This document shows positions 46,427 through 58,763 of a stretch of DNA of 64,000 nucleotides, piece by piece (positions within the stretch are counted from its first letter, which is position 1; each line of letters starts with the position of its first letter). The notes under the pieces were generated by a model. The model was not told where the DNA came from. It did not search any database and was given only the letters and a program-made list of their open reading frames with translations. The stretch is from positions 1,364,001 to 1,428,000 of the forward strand of contig JAKLMB010000002.1 of the NCBI GenBank assembly GCA_022813625.1, in the 5' to 3' direction. A program made the translations under genes and the position numbers. Source of the stretch: Aaosphaeria pasadenensis. Its lineage: Eukaryota > Ascomycota > Dothideomycetes > Pleosporales.

Positions 46427-47255
46427 TGTGATCGTAGCAGATCGAGGATGCCCGTTTGCGGCGTCAATGGGTTGGTGAAGCGGAGAGGGAGGTGGTGGCG
46501 TAGGAGGGGAGCTTCTTCGAAATGATGAGGTCGACGACACAGTGGATTATTCTCCCTAACTTTGATTGGACCGAGCGTGGCTTGGCACCCGAGGACTCAG
46601 TTACAGATGTCAAATGCTTCATAACTGCTACGCTTTTGAGGCGATATCAAGGCAGCTTTGCAGTCAAATCTCTGTCACTGCTGTTATTTTGAGCTCGTAA
46701 ATATGGCATACTTTTGAGGAGCATCGTTCCATTCTGCTATCCCTCCGAATTACTAGGGGTCCAGCTCTCATATCCGCACATTCTTTTGAAATGCATTCCC
46801 ATGATCAAGTATATGCTTGTCAATGCCGAAACCTAGCGCTCAACTACACTCCTCTATGTATTGTCTAATTGATTCTCCTTAACCTGGAACTGGTTCTTAC
46901 TTAGCTAGGTTAATCGACAGATTCGGTGACAGTTTAAACAGCACTCATTGACACTTCATTCTATACGGCTGAACTTCCATGACTATTTGTTTAAAGACAT
47001 TATCAAAGTATCTCTAACAATAGGAGTTCATGTACCAATTTTGTCAGTTCAAACCAGACTCCTCAATGCTTTCATAATGCTTTCATTACGCGGTGAAGAT
47101 AGGCTGGCACCCAGTTGGTTAACCACCTCAAAAGACATACCTAGAAATGGAATTTAGCGTTGTCCGCACGGACCTCGGTCTTTTGTCATATCGCTGTAGA
47201 AGGTTGTCGTCGAAAAAAAATCCAAGCTCCCCACCAGCACAACACTAAAAACACA
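46427..47255. promoter_or_regulatory. shared divergent promoter region of nuo-49 and RPC40
   Basis: 829 bp between two divergent start codons with no gene in it. Promoter role inferred from layout. A 69-codon ORF (46948-47157) has no domain. Confidence 0.5.
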
Positions 47256-48498
47256 ATGGCGATCAACGCACCACGAATTCCCTCTCAGGAGGAGCTGGAG
47301 CAGCGCAGGGTACTGTTGCGATCCTTAAACTGGAAACAATATCGGCTAAAATGATTCACAGCGCCTCCAAGTCGGTCCCGAAACTGTCTCGAACCAAGCA
47401 TCAACCGACTTTCCTGGACATTGGCCCGGTGAGAACCACGCATGGAACATCGACCACTTCAGAGAGGTGTGTGCTGTCGGCCAAAGTGAAGGCTTGCGTC
47501 AAAGCTGACTGAATTAGAACTTCCGCGTGCAATTCCATAAGTCCGAACCTCTCGATTCCGAGTTCTCTCTTATTGGTATCGACACGTCCATTGCCAATGC
47601 TTTCCGCCGAATTCTGATTTCCGAGATACCCACACTGGCCATCGAGGATGTTTTCATTCGCCAAAACACCTCGATCATGCAGGACGAAGTGCTCGCGCAT
47701 CGCCTGGGCCTCATTCCTCTCGCCGGCAATCGCAACGCTCTTAACTGGATGAAGTGGTACCATCGTCCCACCGAAGACAACCAGAACTCCGGCAGCCCTT
47801 CAGATTACAATTGCGCAGTCCTACACTTGAACATCAAGTGCGAATGGAAAGCGGATGGCTTAAAGTTAGCGGCACAAGGCGAGACGGATCCGGACAAGCT
47901 TTTCGTGAACCACAGTGTATATGCAAAAGATTTGAGGTGGACTCCAATCGGCAAGCAAGAAGAAATTTTTGGCGACGGAAGGCCCCTCGAGGCCGTGAAC
48001 CCGGATATTTTGATCGTCAAGCTAAGGCCTGGACAAAGCATCGATCTTCTGATGCATGCGTTCAAAGGGATTGGACAGGATCACGCCAAATTCTCTCCCG
48101 TGGCAACTGCATCTTACCGACTTCTCCCTACTATCGACATCTTGAAGCCCATCGTCGGCGACGACGCCAAGAAATTCGCAAAATGCTTCCCCAAAGGTGT
48201 TATCGATACGCCTGTGATCACGACAGAAGACTCGCAGGACGACTTGGAACTGCAGGGTAAAGAGGGCCAGGTTAGGGCTGTAGTAAAGAACGCGATGAAG
48301 GATACCGTGAGCAGAGAGGTCCTGCGACATGAGGAATTCAAGGACAAAGTCAAGCTTGGGAGGATCAGGGATCACTTCATTTTCAAGATCGAGAGCACCG
48401 GCCAATGGGATAGCGAAGACCTGTTCCTGGAGAGTGTCAAGCTGCTCAAGGTCAAGTGCCAACGCATCCGGAGGGGGTTGGACGAGATGAATAAATGA
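47256..48498 (+). CDS. rpc40: RNA polymerase I and III subunit AC40 (Rpc40)
   Basis: Predicted 379 aa from exons 47256-47309, 47362-47466 and 47518-48498 (introns 52 and 51 bp). Alpha-like subunit that pairs with AC19 to nucleate assembly of Pol I and Pol III in the nucleus. The splice joins give ELEQRR-RLQVGPETVSNQ and HFRE-NFRVQFHKSEP, all in frame. The alpha N-terminal-domain motif follows: IDTSIANAFRRILISEIPTLAIEDVFIRQNTSIMQDEVLAHRLGLIPL. A second D domain with DILIVKLRPGQSIDLLMHAFKGIGQDHAKFSPVATASYRLLP matches family members. It ends with the dimerising helix FLESVKLLKVKCQRIR. Complete and slightly longer than yeast Rpc40 because of the N-terminus. Confidence 0.95.
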
Positions 48499-49026
48499 GG
48501 ACCCCTGGCTACTTGAGCGGATGAATCGTGCATTGCAGGCGTTTGGGATCTGGAGTGCCTTGGGAAAAGTCCATGATATCACGGTAGGCATTCTCACGTT
48601 ATAGCAGTCATCTGTCACAATACTGTATGTTAGACGCTATTACATCTTTCTTTGCAGACTTAAGCACCTCACACGTGTAAATTTGTGATGATCGAGTCGG
48701 CAATCGTAGGTCTGCAATCTGATACAAAGTGAAATTAATTGGCTAGATATAGTCAAACTATAGTTACAGTACATGAATGAACGCAAGCTTCGCTGGGGTA
48801 TCAACTCAATAGCTTCGAACAGCCTCCAAGACAAAAGGGAATTCGGTGAAGTGGCATAAAGATATTTTGTTCGACACATCAGCAGTGGGTTGCTAGTGAG
48901 ATCCAGGTGTATCTGCATTGCTCTGGGATTTCGTTTGCGTTTAAGGGTCATTGGTTGAATCGCCGGCGATTCGAATCATATTCGCGTAGTTGGTCTGCTC
49001 GCAGACTACGTGCTTACAAGGTAGCA
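48499..49026. other. intergenic region, convergent 3' ends
   Basis: About 530 bp between RPC40 and the next minus-strand gene. Only 3' flanks are expected. A 103-codon minus-strand ORF (48640-48951) has no domain. No gene seen. Confidence 0.55.
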
Positions 49027-50050
49027 CTAAAGCTCGCTCAGAGCATCCTTACAAAGCATGCGCACACTCATAGGGTCAAAACGTGGACGGAAGCACACGC
49101 TTCTGCGTTGCTGCCGGATCTGTTCCATTGTAGCCTGGTCATGATTGGCGCTCATGCTGGTAGGACGAGTGCCGATGATGGAATTCCGCTGCCCGTAGAA
49201 AGACCATCTAGCATTTGGCTCAGTTGACACCTCCTTGAGTTCGCGGACACTGGCGATATGTGCCTTCAGCATCGAAGTAAAAGACGACAGATCTTTCGAT
49301 AGCCTCTCCTCCTCGAGCGACGATGATTGAACATGCTGGGCTATGAAGATAGGTGCAGGTCTTCTCTTGTGTTGCTTATGAGTAGATGTGAGGTTGCCTT
49401 CTTCTGTATCTGCAGTAATAAACCGGACCGAACGACTGCTACTAGGCGAAGCGGATTTCGAAGGTGGAATATCTCCGTCCATAATCGAAGTTGCTACAGT
49501 CGAAGTAGAGTGGTCGGAGTTCAAGGATACAGCATCAGACGCCCGTCTTGAATGTGAGACACCGTGTTGGCTTTCTGGCGAGGCTGGTGAACTAGAATCT
49601 TCCTCAACGCTGGCAAGTGTGTTTAATCGAGCAGGAGTTATCGAAGACAGGGCTATCATATAATGCTTTTCTGCAAGATCGAGCTCTGCTCTCCGCTTTC
49701 GCAAAGCCACTTCTCTAGCTAGAGAATCGTGGCATTGCGCCAGGTAGAAGTTAAGGTAGGCCAAGTGAACGGGGTGTAACTGTACACTTGTCAGAACTTG
49801 ATGTCATCCAGCTGTATATTCATTAAGGCGAGCGCTTTCAAAGGTCCTGTATACCATACACCCCATCGATATGATGTATCAGAAATACAGTGGCGTTACT
49901 GACCTTGTCGGTGGAGCGAGTCAAGAGATGCTCACAAAGAGAAGCGCATGAAACATATTGCCGATTCTGGAAGAGCTCTTTGATCTCGGGGAATTTCCTT
50001 CTCGTTTCGCAATGACCAGGTCGAGAACCGTCGTCTTTTTCGAACCGCAT
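49027..50050 (-). CDS. conserved-looking protein with N-terminal helical (MIT/TPR-like) region, function unknown
   Basis: Predicted 299 aa from exons 50050-49904 and 49779-49027 over a 124-bp intron (GTCAGT..CAG). The first ~90 residues form a helical hairpin pattern: KFPEIKELFQNRQYVSCASLCEHLLTR, then after the join LHPVHLAYLNFYLAQCHDSLAREVALRKRRAELDLAEKHYMIAL. This is like one TPR or an MIT-type helical bundle. The middle is Ser-rich and disordered (residues ~95-195), and the C-terminus has another helix (LSKDLSSFTSMLKAHIASVRELKEV) and a Gln/Arg-rich tail. No signal peptide or membrane segment. I cannot assign a family with confidence; a trafficking or scaffold role is possible only by analogy with MIT proteins. 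Confidence 0.7.
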
Positions 50051-51012
50051 TCTAAAGTCCTTCAGTGTGGTCCTTGCTAATAGGCCGAAAGTTCAGAAAT
50101 GAGGTAGTGATATATATATAGCTTGAAGTTGAGCGGAATGAGAGTAAGGAATGAAAGGGATTATAGACTCTGCGACTATAAGCACACAAGATTTCAGCCA
50201 AATAATGTGCCCAGGCTGCAATGCAAAATTGCTGAGCTGCGTCGTTGTTGGTGGTTACGGGTCTCGGCTATGCACTTGAGTGCGCGCGTGAAACCAGAGA
50301 TGAAGGTGATGTGAAGGAACGACGAGCAGCCGACAACAAAGGATAGAATAGCAGACGACACTAATTGCGGTGGCCTTAAGGGACATGTTATAGCTATCCT
50401 ACCTACAGATGAGCGTCTCCCTGGGGACCGCAGGTTTCGGAGCGATTCATCCTGGTAAAGGCAGTTGCAAGGTGTGCCTGCATTGAGTGTTTCACAGTTG
50501 GCCTGATGCAGATGCGACTTTCCCATTTCTGGTCGATTTGACTGGGTTTTCTGATAAACGCAACTTCATGAGTAGCGCGAATACAGCCAACAGGTCACAT
50601 TCAAGGTTCCATTCTGCATAAGCCTGACTAGACGATGCACTCCAGCAAAGACAAACGCACCTAACCAACTTAACCGGTGTTTCGTACAGCACACGGCACG
50701 ACTGTCAAGATTAGCTCGAACCGGTACTGAACTGCAGTTCTAACAACACTCTCCCGCTGAGTGCCCATAGCCCGCCATCCTGCGTGACTTAAACACGAGC
50801 AGGGGTTAGAAAGATATCGATCTACAACGGAGGGAAAGAGCTACAAGTTACATGTCATTTTTGGCAGTACGTGCACGGCGATACAAACACATATCATCAA
50901 GCGGAATTCAAGGGAGCTTATAGAAGCCTATGAGCAACAGATACTTATTCTACAGAGGGCGCAACCAGCTGGTATTCTGAAATACGCGATGCAAGATGGA
51001 CTACGAGTTTGT
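50051..51012. other. intergenic region
   Basis: About 960 bp with the promoter of the helical protein gene and the 3' flank of ATP3. Small ORFs (up to 110 codons at 50194-50526, minus strand) have no domain. No RNA gene recognised. Confidence 0.5.
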
Positions 51013-52174
51013 CTAACCCTCCTCGGAAGCAGCAGCACCAGTGATGATCTCGACCAACTCGCCAGTAATGACGGCTTGACGAGTACGGTTGAACAAGATC
51101 TGGAACTTGTTGATCATGTCTCCGGCGTTCTTGGAAGCATTCTGCAGAATGCGTTAGCTTCATACATATGAATAAGTAATAGGTAGAGTGTACTCACGTC
51201 CATGGCGTTTCGGCGTGCAGACTGCTCGCAAGCGTGGCCCTCGGCAAGTCCCTGAGTTTCATTAGCAAATAGCACATCGCGTCAACGTGTTCATCTCATC
51301 AACTTACCCAGTAGATCGAGTTGGCAAGGGCATACTCGCGCAAGTTACCAAGGGCGTCACCCTCGATCTCGAAAGCAGAGAAGTTGGCTAAAGGAAAAGT
51401 TAGCGACCTGAACTTTGAAAACGTCCTCAATACTTACGGGATGCAGCAATGGCCTCCTCGGAGAAAGCCTCAATCTCGACCGGCTCGTAGCTCTGAGCAT
51501 TCAGGAACTTGTTGTAAACGACCTGGATGGAAGCGTAGTCGGTGGGCAATGAGGTGATCTGGTCGGCAATGGCAGACGCATCGGCAAAAGTAGGAACATC
51601 CTTGCCAATGCCAGCGAAGCTCAAAACGATGTTCTTGCCATTGGAACGGCTGAGTTGAGCCTTGCACTTTTCACCCAAGATAGCGAGGTCCGAGTTGGGC
51701 TTTTCAGCAAGAGTCCTTCGGATCTTCCTGGACAAACCCGAGTGAATACCACCGCAGAGACCCTTGTCCGAGCTGCAGACCACGATCAATGTCTTCTTAT
51801 CCTCGCCCTCCAATGGCTTGGTTTCGGCACTCTCGAAGACGGTGTTGGAGGTCTGACCGTAAGTCTTGGACTCGGTCATTGCCCTCTGGGCGCGAGTGAG
51901 CTTGGTAGACGCGACGATTTTCATCGTCTTGGTGATCTTCTCGATGTTGCGGATGGACTTAAGACGGTCCTCAATCTCACGGAGAGTCGCATAGTTGGCG
52001 GCATTGGTGGCATTGAGGGTGGCGGGCCTGTATAGATGAAGATAATCGTCAGTTCCTGATACAATTGATGTGGGATTGCTGATGAAGCTGGGCTGTTTGT
52101 GGGTCCATATCGTACCGGGCGGCGGCCGCGACGCCAGCTCTCAAAGCCGGACGGGCAGCTCTAGACAGCATCAT
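51013..52174 (-). CDS. atp3: mitochondrial ATP synthase gamma subunit
   Basis: Predicted 303 aa from five exons: 52174-52116, 52027-51438, 51387-51308, 51251-51198 and 51141-51013 (introns 50-88 bp, all GT..AG). It is the central rotor stalk of F1-ATPase in the mitochondrial matrix. Exon 1 encodes the Arg/Ala presequence MMLSRAARPALRAGVAAAA. Then ATLREIEDRLKSIRNIEKITKTMKIVASTKL is the N-terminal coiled-coil helix. Family motifs VVCSSDKGLCGGIHSGL and FAGIGKD follow, and after splicing EGHACEQSARRNAMDNASKNA and the C-terminal signature KFQILFNRTRQAVITGELVEIITGAAA are rebuilt. Length is typical. The gene is divergent from TOP1, 655 bp apart. Confidence 0.95.
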
Positions 52175-52829
52175 GGTGCAGAAGAGCAATTGAGATGGAG
52201 TGGAGATGGCAGGCAGCCTGAGATGTTTGACAACTGTATTGCGGTCACGGAGGACTGGAGCTTTCGGGTGAGAAGTTGCGCACTTTCCACTATCTTGAAA
52301 GGGTACTAGTGGCTTGGTATTCAGAGCACCTCTCAGAAATAATAGACGTTGCACTTGTAAGATTCAACGTTTACAAGAGTAAGCCGACCTGGCTTTTAGG
52401 ACGACTTATTGCCTTCCAATCGCCCTATTGGCTTTTATTCATACCTTCACCATCTTGCGAAGGCCATAAGACAGGACATTGCCACTGGAAGTCTTTCCGT
52501 ATTGTCACAAATATTACTAAGGAAGCGGTCCGAGCGTCTTAGCCCGAGTCGCTCCTTCCTCTTCACCACTCCCTTCACTCAAGACACCTTCATTCCCGCG
52601 TCTTTACTCGACCTCTCTCTGCTGACCCGCTCACACCATCCAACACATCACGATATTGCCTGCGCGGCGTGGGTGTTTCTGCCTCGCACGCGCAACAACG
52701 CGACTTGCGCCCATCTACCGATCTCTCTCTTTCATTACCACTAGGCCCACTGGTTCCGCGCCAAAGAAAGCTGAGCAGAACCGCGCTACTTTTCAATACC
52801 TGAGTTCTCGGCTTCACTCATCAGCGATC
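52175..52829. promoter_or_regulatory. shared divergent promoter region of atp3 and TOP1
   Basis: 655 bp between divergent start codons. It is pyrimidine-rich on the TOP1 side (about 52545-52625), as is common near fungal transcription starts. No gene seen in it. Confidence 0.5.
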
Positions 52830-55800
52830 ATGTCTTCTTCTTCAGACGATGACACCCCTCTTGTCAAGGGAAAATCAAACGGAGGTACGTGCACGCGCAT
52901 CTTGAAGCACAATGAGTTCTCTCGTTACCCGATATCACTTCGTGATTTGTGTAAACTACACTTCCTTAGCTTTCGTTTCCTACGCTCATAGCGCTCGAAC
53001 GGAACCCTTCATCATTATCTTTGAATCCATTCTCACTAACATGATTTTCATCAGTGAAATCCGACGTCCGCATCCCCAAAACCGTTGACAGAGCTATGGA
53101 TCGAGCAAACCCCTCAAATGGCGACATGGACCCGGGCGTTTCCATCCGAATGGGCCCCGTTGAGGACATGGACGTGGATCCACCTGCCACGAATGGCATC
53201 ACCAACGGGAAGCGCAAATCGCGAGGTAGCTTGACAAATGGGAAGACATATAAAGATGCCAGCAGCTCAGATGAAGATGACAAACCAATGGTGTGTTCCC
53301 ACTGGCCCCTTTACAATTGAGTGCGCTAACTCTCCCATAGAGTAAGCGCCGAAGAACATCTCAACAGACCAGACAAATGAAGGACGAATCCGATTCGGAG
53401 CTTAGCGACGTGCCTTTGAAAGCTAGAAGACCCCCGAAGGCTGCCGCTGCGCAGATCGGTGAGGAGTCCGACTCAGATATTCCTATCACCACGAAGTTAG
53501 CGAAAGAGAAGGCTGGCATAGAGAAAGCCGCAGCAAAGGAGGCGAGGGCCATTAGGAGCAAGGAAAAGGTTGCGCCCAAGCGCAAACCCAAGGCTGAGAG
53601 CGAAAGCGAGGACGACGTACCGCTCGCAAAGAAGAAACAGCCTGCTAAGAAAGCCAACGGCATTAAAAAGAAGGATGATTCTGATTCCGATGTCCCTCTA
53701 CGAAAGAAAGCCCCAGCTAACAAGGCGAAAGCGAAAGCCCAAGCTGCGACGCCTACTACAAAGGCAAAGGCAAAGAAAGAGGAGCAGAACGATCAAGAAG
53801 GCGAGGAGGATGATGACGAAGAAGAGTACCGGTGGTGGGAAGATCCTACAAAAGGGGATGGCACGAAGAAATGGACAACCTTGGAACACAACGGTGTTGT
53901 CTTTCCTCCCGAGTACGAACCTCTTCCGAAGAACGTCAAGTTTGTGTATGACGGTGTTCCTGTCACTCTACAAAAAGACGCAGAAGAGGTAGCAACCTTC
54001 TACGGTAGCATGTTGCATTCTACCGTCAACATTGAAAACCCTACTTTCAACAAGAACTTCTTTGAGGATTTTACCGCGATTTTAGATAAGACCGGCCATG
54101 GCAAGGATAAGAATGGCAACGTCGTGAAAATCAAGAAATTCGAGAAATGCGACTTCAAGCCCATATTCGAGTGGTTCGAGGCCGAACGAGCGAAGAAGAA
54201 AGCCCTTCCCGCTGCCGAGAAGAAGGCTGCCAAGGCCGAAAAGGATGCCGCAGAGGCACCCTTCATGTATTGCACTTGGGATGGTCGTAAGCAAAAGGTT
54301 GGCAATTTCCGCGTCGAACCTCCAAGCCTGTTCCGTGGTCGTGGCGAGCATCCAAAGACGGGTCGAGTAAAGAAGCGAGTCCTCCCAGAACAAATTACAA
54401 TCAATATCGGCAAAGAGGCCAAGGTCCCTGATCCACCTGCTGGACACCGTTGGAAGGAGGTGAAGCATGATCAAGAAGGCACTTGGCTTGCCATGTGGCA
54501 GGAGAACATCAACGGCGCCTACAAGTACGTCATGCTTGCTGCCAATTCGGACATTAAGGGTCAGAGCGATTACAAGAAATTCGAGAAGGCTCGAGAGCTC
54601 AAGAAGCACATCGATCGCATTCGCAAGGATTACAAACGCGATCTTAAATCGGAAAAGATGGTCGACCGCCAACGTGCTACGGCGATCTACTTGATCGATC
54701 AATTTGCCCTTCGAGCTGGAAACGAGAAAGGTGAAGACGAGGCCGACACCGTCGGCTGTTGCTCACTAAAGTACCAGCACGTTACTTTGCAGCCCCCAAA
54801 CAAAGTCATCTTCGACTTTCTGGGTAAAGACAGTATTCGCTTCTACAACGAGGTTGAAGTTGACTTGCAGGTGTTCAAGAACTTGAAAATTTTCAAGAAG
54901 TCCCCAAAGACTACTGACGACGATATCTTTGATCGCTTGACGACTTCTGCTCTCAACAAGCACTTGACGAATTATATGCCTGGTCTGACGGCAAAGGTTT
55001 TCCGTACTTATAATGCTTCTTGGACGATGGCCAGTCTTTTGAAGAAAATGAAGTCAGAGGGCACCATTCCAGAAAAGGTCAAGGATTATAACGACGCCAA
55101 TCGAGAGGTTGCGATTCTCTGTAATCACAAGCGTACTGTCGCCGCAAGCCATGCTGCCTCCATGGAGAAGATTCAGGAGAAGGTATGTACGAGCACGGAA
55201 GCATCCGACGTTGAAGCTAATTTATCCTGCAGATCAATGGACTCCGTTATCAAGTGTGGCGCTCGAAGATGATGATGATCGATGTCGACCCGAAACTTAA
55301 GAAGAAGAGAGGCGCGCAGTTCTTTGAGCGGCCAGATGATCTGGACAATGAGTGGGTCAAGAAGCATCAGGAATTCCTCGTGGAAGAGCAACGCGAGAAG
55401 ATACGGAAGAAGTTTGAGAAAGAAAACGAAAAGCTCAAGGCCGAAGGTGAAAAGGAAATGAAAGTAAAGGAGCTGAACGAACGTCTCGCGGTTACGAACG
55501 AGATGGAGAAGAAGTTCAAGAAAGAGAATAAGACCGGCAAGGTCGAAGCTGAAGGCAAAGGCCCAACAGTCGAGAAGCTGGAGGCCAACGTGGAGAAGCT
55601 CAACCAGCGCATTGAGGTGATGAAAATCCAGATGGAAGACAAGGAGGGCAACAAGGAGGTAGCTCTCGGCACCTCCAAGATCGTAAGTCAATTGAACTTC
55701 CAGTCTTCTGGTGTGCGCTTTACTTACTCATTCAGAATTACATTGACCCTCGTCTTACGGTCGTATTCTCCAAGAAGTTCAATGTCCCTATTGAACGATT

Positions 55801-55870
55801 CTTTTCGAAGACCTTGCGGGAGAAGTTCGACTGGGCTATCAAGTCGGTGGATGAGAACTGGGAGTTCTAG
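52830..55870 (+). CDS. top1: DNA topoisomerase I (type IB)
   Basis: Predicted 905 aa from five exons: 52830-52884, 53055-53290, 53341-55182, 55233-55682 and 55736-55870. Nuclear enzyme that relaxes supercoils by single-strand nicking through a 3'-phosphotyrosyl link. Residues 1-~255 form a Ser/Asp/Lys-rich disordered tail with repeated acidic-Pro motifs. The conserved core starts at about residue 260 (YRWWEDPTKGDGTKKWTTLEHNGVVFPPEY) and includes WLAMWQENINGAYKYVML, ATAIYLIDQFALRAGNEK, DTVGCCSLKYQHV and GLTAKVFRTYNASWT. A Lys/Glu coiled-coil linker follows. The last intron splits the active-site motif, giving K-I-N-Y-I-D-P-R with catalytic Tyr863, then EKFDWAIKSVDENWEF. Complete and catalytically intact by motif. 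Confidence 0.96.
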
Positions 55871-58763
55871 CTTACTAGATGCACTTGTATTCCAGCTGTA
55901 ATTTTTGGTTAGCGCATAAAGGAGTCTGCGATTGGGTGCATCTTTCCAGGGGAACAAAAGGGAGAAAGGAGGTCAAGCCACTGAGGCGTGAGCCAAAAGT
56001 CGTGGCGATGACGTTCCCATTGTGCTCTGTGCACCTCGGTGCGGTCTTTGCGAGGTGCCTGCTCAATCTTCAACCATTTACCTAGGTGGGCATTGACACG
56101 GCACCGGATTACGGTTAACAAGCAATCTGATATATTCTTTTTCACGTATTACTTACTCAATTGAATGCAAAAGTCTTAGCTATCATGTACCTTTGCTCTT
56201 TTCCCGCCTGCAGGTTCGATTTTTCGATTCATGATCATACCTCGTAACGACACCTTGTAACTGATCCCTGTAAGTCTTCGTTCTTTAGACATGAATATTC
56301 TGCAGGTGCGGGACGATCCTGCTAAAGGGTGGGATCTTTTGCATGAATGTGGCACGCCACTATACTCGGCTGGTCAACCGTAGGATCAGAGGGATCAAAG
56401 GGGAAGGTATATCAAGGGAGCTACTATATCTCCATGCGGGACAAATGCATCGTACACCTAGGCTTTGGTAGTTATCATTGTCGTAGCAGAGACTACACCA
56501 CCAGCTGGGGAAGGTAGCATAGTAAAATTGGACAAGCGAGAGAAGCCAGCAGGAATCATTCTCTTACAAGGTTGCTTTTTCTGGATTAGAGCAATGTTCC
56601 AAGTAAGTTTCCTTCCATCACTCCCTACAGAGGCGCGTTACACCATGGGACACAGAGGCCGCACTTTGTGAATGGCGGTCAGAAGGCTAAAAGCAGCACG
56701 TCCACAATGGCAAGTCGTTAGTTCCAGTTGCAAAATCCTCTTCGAGAGAGAAATGCAGCCTGGCTATGAGGCGAGGAAAAGATACCCTGCCTATCTCTTC
56801 TTGCAATGGCCAATAAGTCCAAGGTATTGTAAGCCTCATACATATAATTGGGCCCGCCGGTTGGGCCTTGTTTTATTTATTTTCCTGTCATTCACATCAT
56901 TCCTCACCAACACTTCCCGATCTGGTCCTCCGCATTGTCAGGTGATGAGCAAATGATCCACACATACCGACTCAGGGTGGGGGTACGGAGTAGTGCCTCG
57001 GGATAAGAGACAGGAAGAAAGGATGGAACGGGAGCTTGGGCGTCGGCACGTTCTTGACTATTTGCTACTCTCTACTAATTATCATCATTATTCTTGGTGT
57101 TGTCGTCGCTGTTGTTGTACGATACAACTCAGTAGATCAGAATAGCGCCGGACCTTTGACCGACAGCGCCAGGACATATCTAATTAGTGTCCGGACAACG
57201 CGGCTCGGTGTGGCTTTGAGGGCGATGAGGGGGTTCTGGACGATTTTTTTGATTCTGTTGCAGGCGTCTGCTAGACTGGTTCATTGATTGATTCATTGAT
57301 AGACATGCATGCATGTCAGGGCGAACGTTGGGGACAACGTGCGCGATCGTCAAAGGACGCCTGAGCCTCTGCAACAGCCACTCACAGTACGGTTGCACAT
57401 CAGATACTGCTCAGTGAGGACAAGGGTACGGAGTAGCCGATCACCGGAGATGTACTGATGTTGGAGAACAATCGGTGTGGGAGTAGGGAACTATAGGTAC
57501 GGTAGTTGGATGTGGTGATTGTGGTGGATTCATCATTCATGGTTGAGGACTTAGGAAAGGAGCCATTATTGACAAAAGGTCCACATCCCCTGAATCAAGG
57601 TTCCGCGACGTCGTGCATCAAGGGCCAGGACTACGGGAGCGCGCCGGGCGGTCGCTTGGTCCCATTGGATCCAGTTCGTCACCGTCAGATCATTGTTAGA
57701 AGCTGGCGTGTGACAAGTATGATGATGATGGGCATGGCGGTGGTCGTTATCATAGTCAACTGCTCTCGTGGTTCATCGAAATTCGCTGATACCATTATGT
57801 TTTTAAACTTGTATATAATTGATGTACTTCTGCAATGTGAATACCTAACAACTCAAAAAGCTAACCAGCCGGTGGCTACAAAATCATTCATGACAGCCAC
57901 ATAGAATAAAATCATTGCCTGTGAAAGTAGTGCGGACACGAGCGAAGGAGCAATACGGACGCCAGCTCCAGATGGTTTGCATGCGACAAGCCACTTTGCT
58001 CCACAACGTCCCGCCTGGCGATGATGTCTGATGTCTGTTGGGCTCTGCTCCTTGTCCCTCCAGTTAAGGGTTACAAAACAGACCAGGTCTATTATTACTC
58101 CGTACAGTAAATCGTTATTTCGCCGCCTTTCTCTGTGTCCACTCTATCGCGAGCACTCCTCCACACCCCTGTATTTACACATTATAAGGACTAACTAGGA
58201 GTCTACCTCTCGCGCTGCTGCAGGCGAATGACTCTTGGGATCTCATGCAGCATGCTTGCGAACATGCGGCCTTAGGATTCTTCTTTCTTGCCTTTCTCTT
58301 CGTCGCTGCATCCCACCTGCACTCGGCTGCGTTCTGAGACTGTTCTTCTCCCCCAGTCTGCGCCCTTCAACTCCCCTGCCATTGCATGCCGCTCACATCC
58401 GACACCTGACCCCAGTTCCCATCTTCTTGCACAATTACCATTTGCCGACTCGTCGGTGGTCCACTACGGCTTAACATTTGAGCAAGTCTAAACTCCGGTT
58501 GACCTCATCGCTCGCTACGGGCGCGAGCTGTTGTTCGCCGGTGGTCTGGTCTGGAGGCGGGAACATCCTGATCGATCCGCACTGTGCAGAGTCGGTCCTG
58601 TTCTTCTCCCGTTACTGATTAATAGATACACAATCCTCTCCCACTTTCTTCCGACCCTCCCAAATTTAGGAAAAGAATAGCCTTGTACGTGCCTTCGTCT
58701 CTGGGGTTCTGTTCTGCGCGCGCGTCTTCGTCACAGCAGCTATCGCGGCGAGTTACCCCCACC
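55871..58763. other. long gene-free region with TACGGAGTA motifs
   Basis: 2.9 kb between TOP1 and the SDR gene, both on the plus strand. Small ORFs (up to 132 codons, 57506-57904) show no domain. It contains three copies of TACGGAGTA or its complement (56984-56992, 57427-57435, 58096-58104). The last 500 bp are C/T-rich and probably the SDR promoter and leader. Confidence 0.55.

Noticed and set aside
46427..46540. Upstream start (ATG at 46540) for the 49-kDa subunit
   Set aside because: It would place a Pro/Ser-rich 38-residue stretch before a good mitochondrial presequence; the Met at 46426 fits the family length and import signal.
54082..54702. 206-codon minus-strand ORF inside TOP1
   Set aside because: Antisense shadow within an intact topoisomerase core domain.
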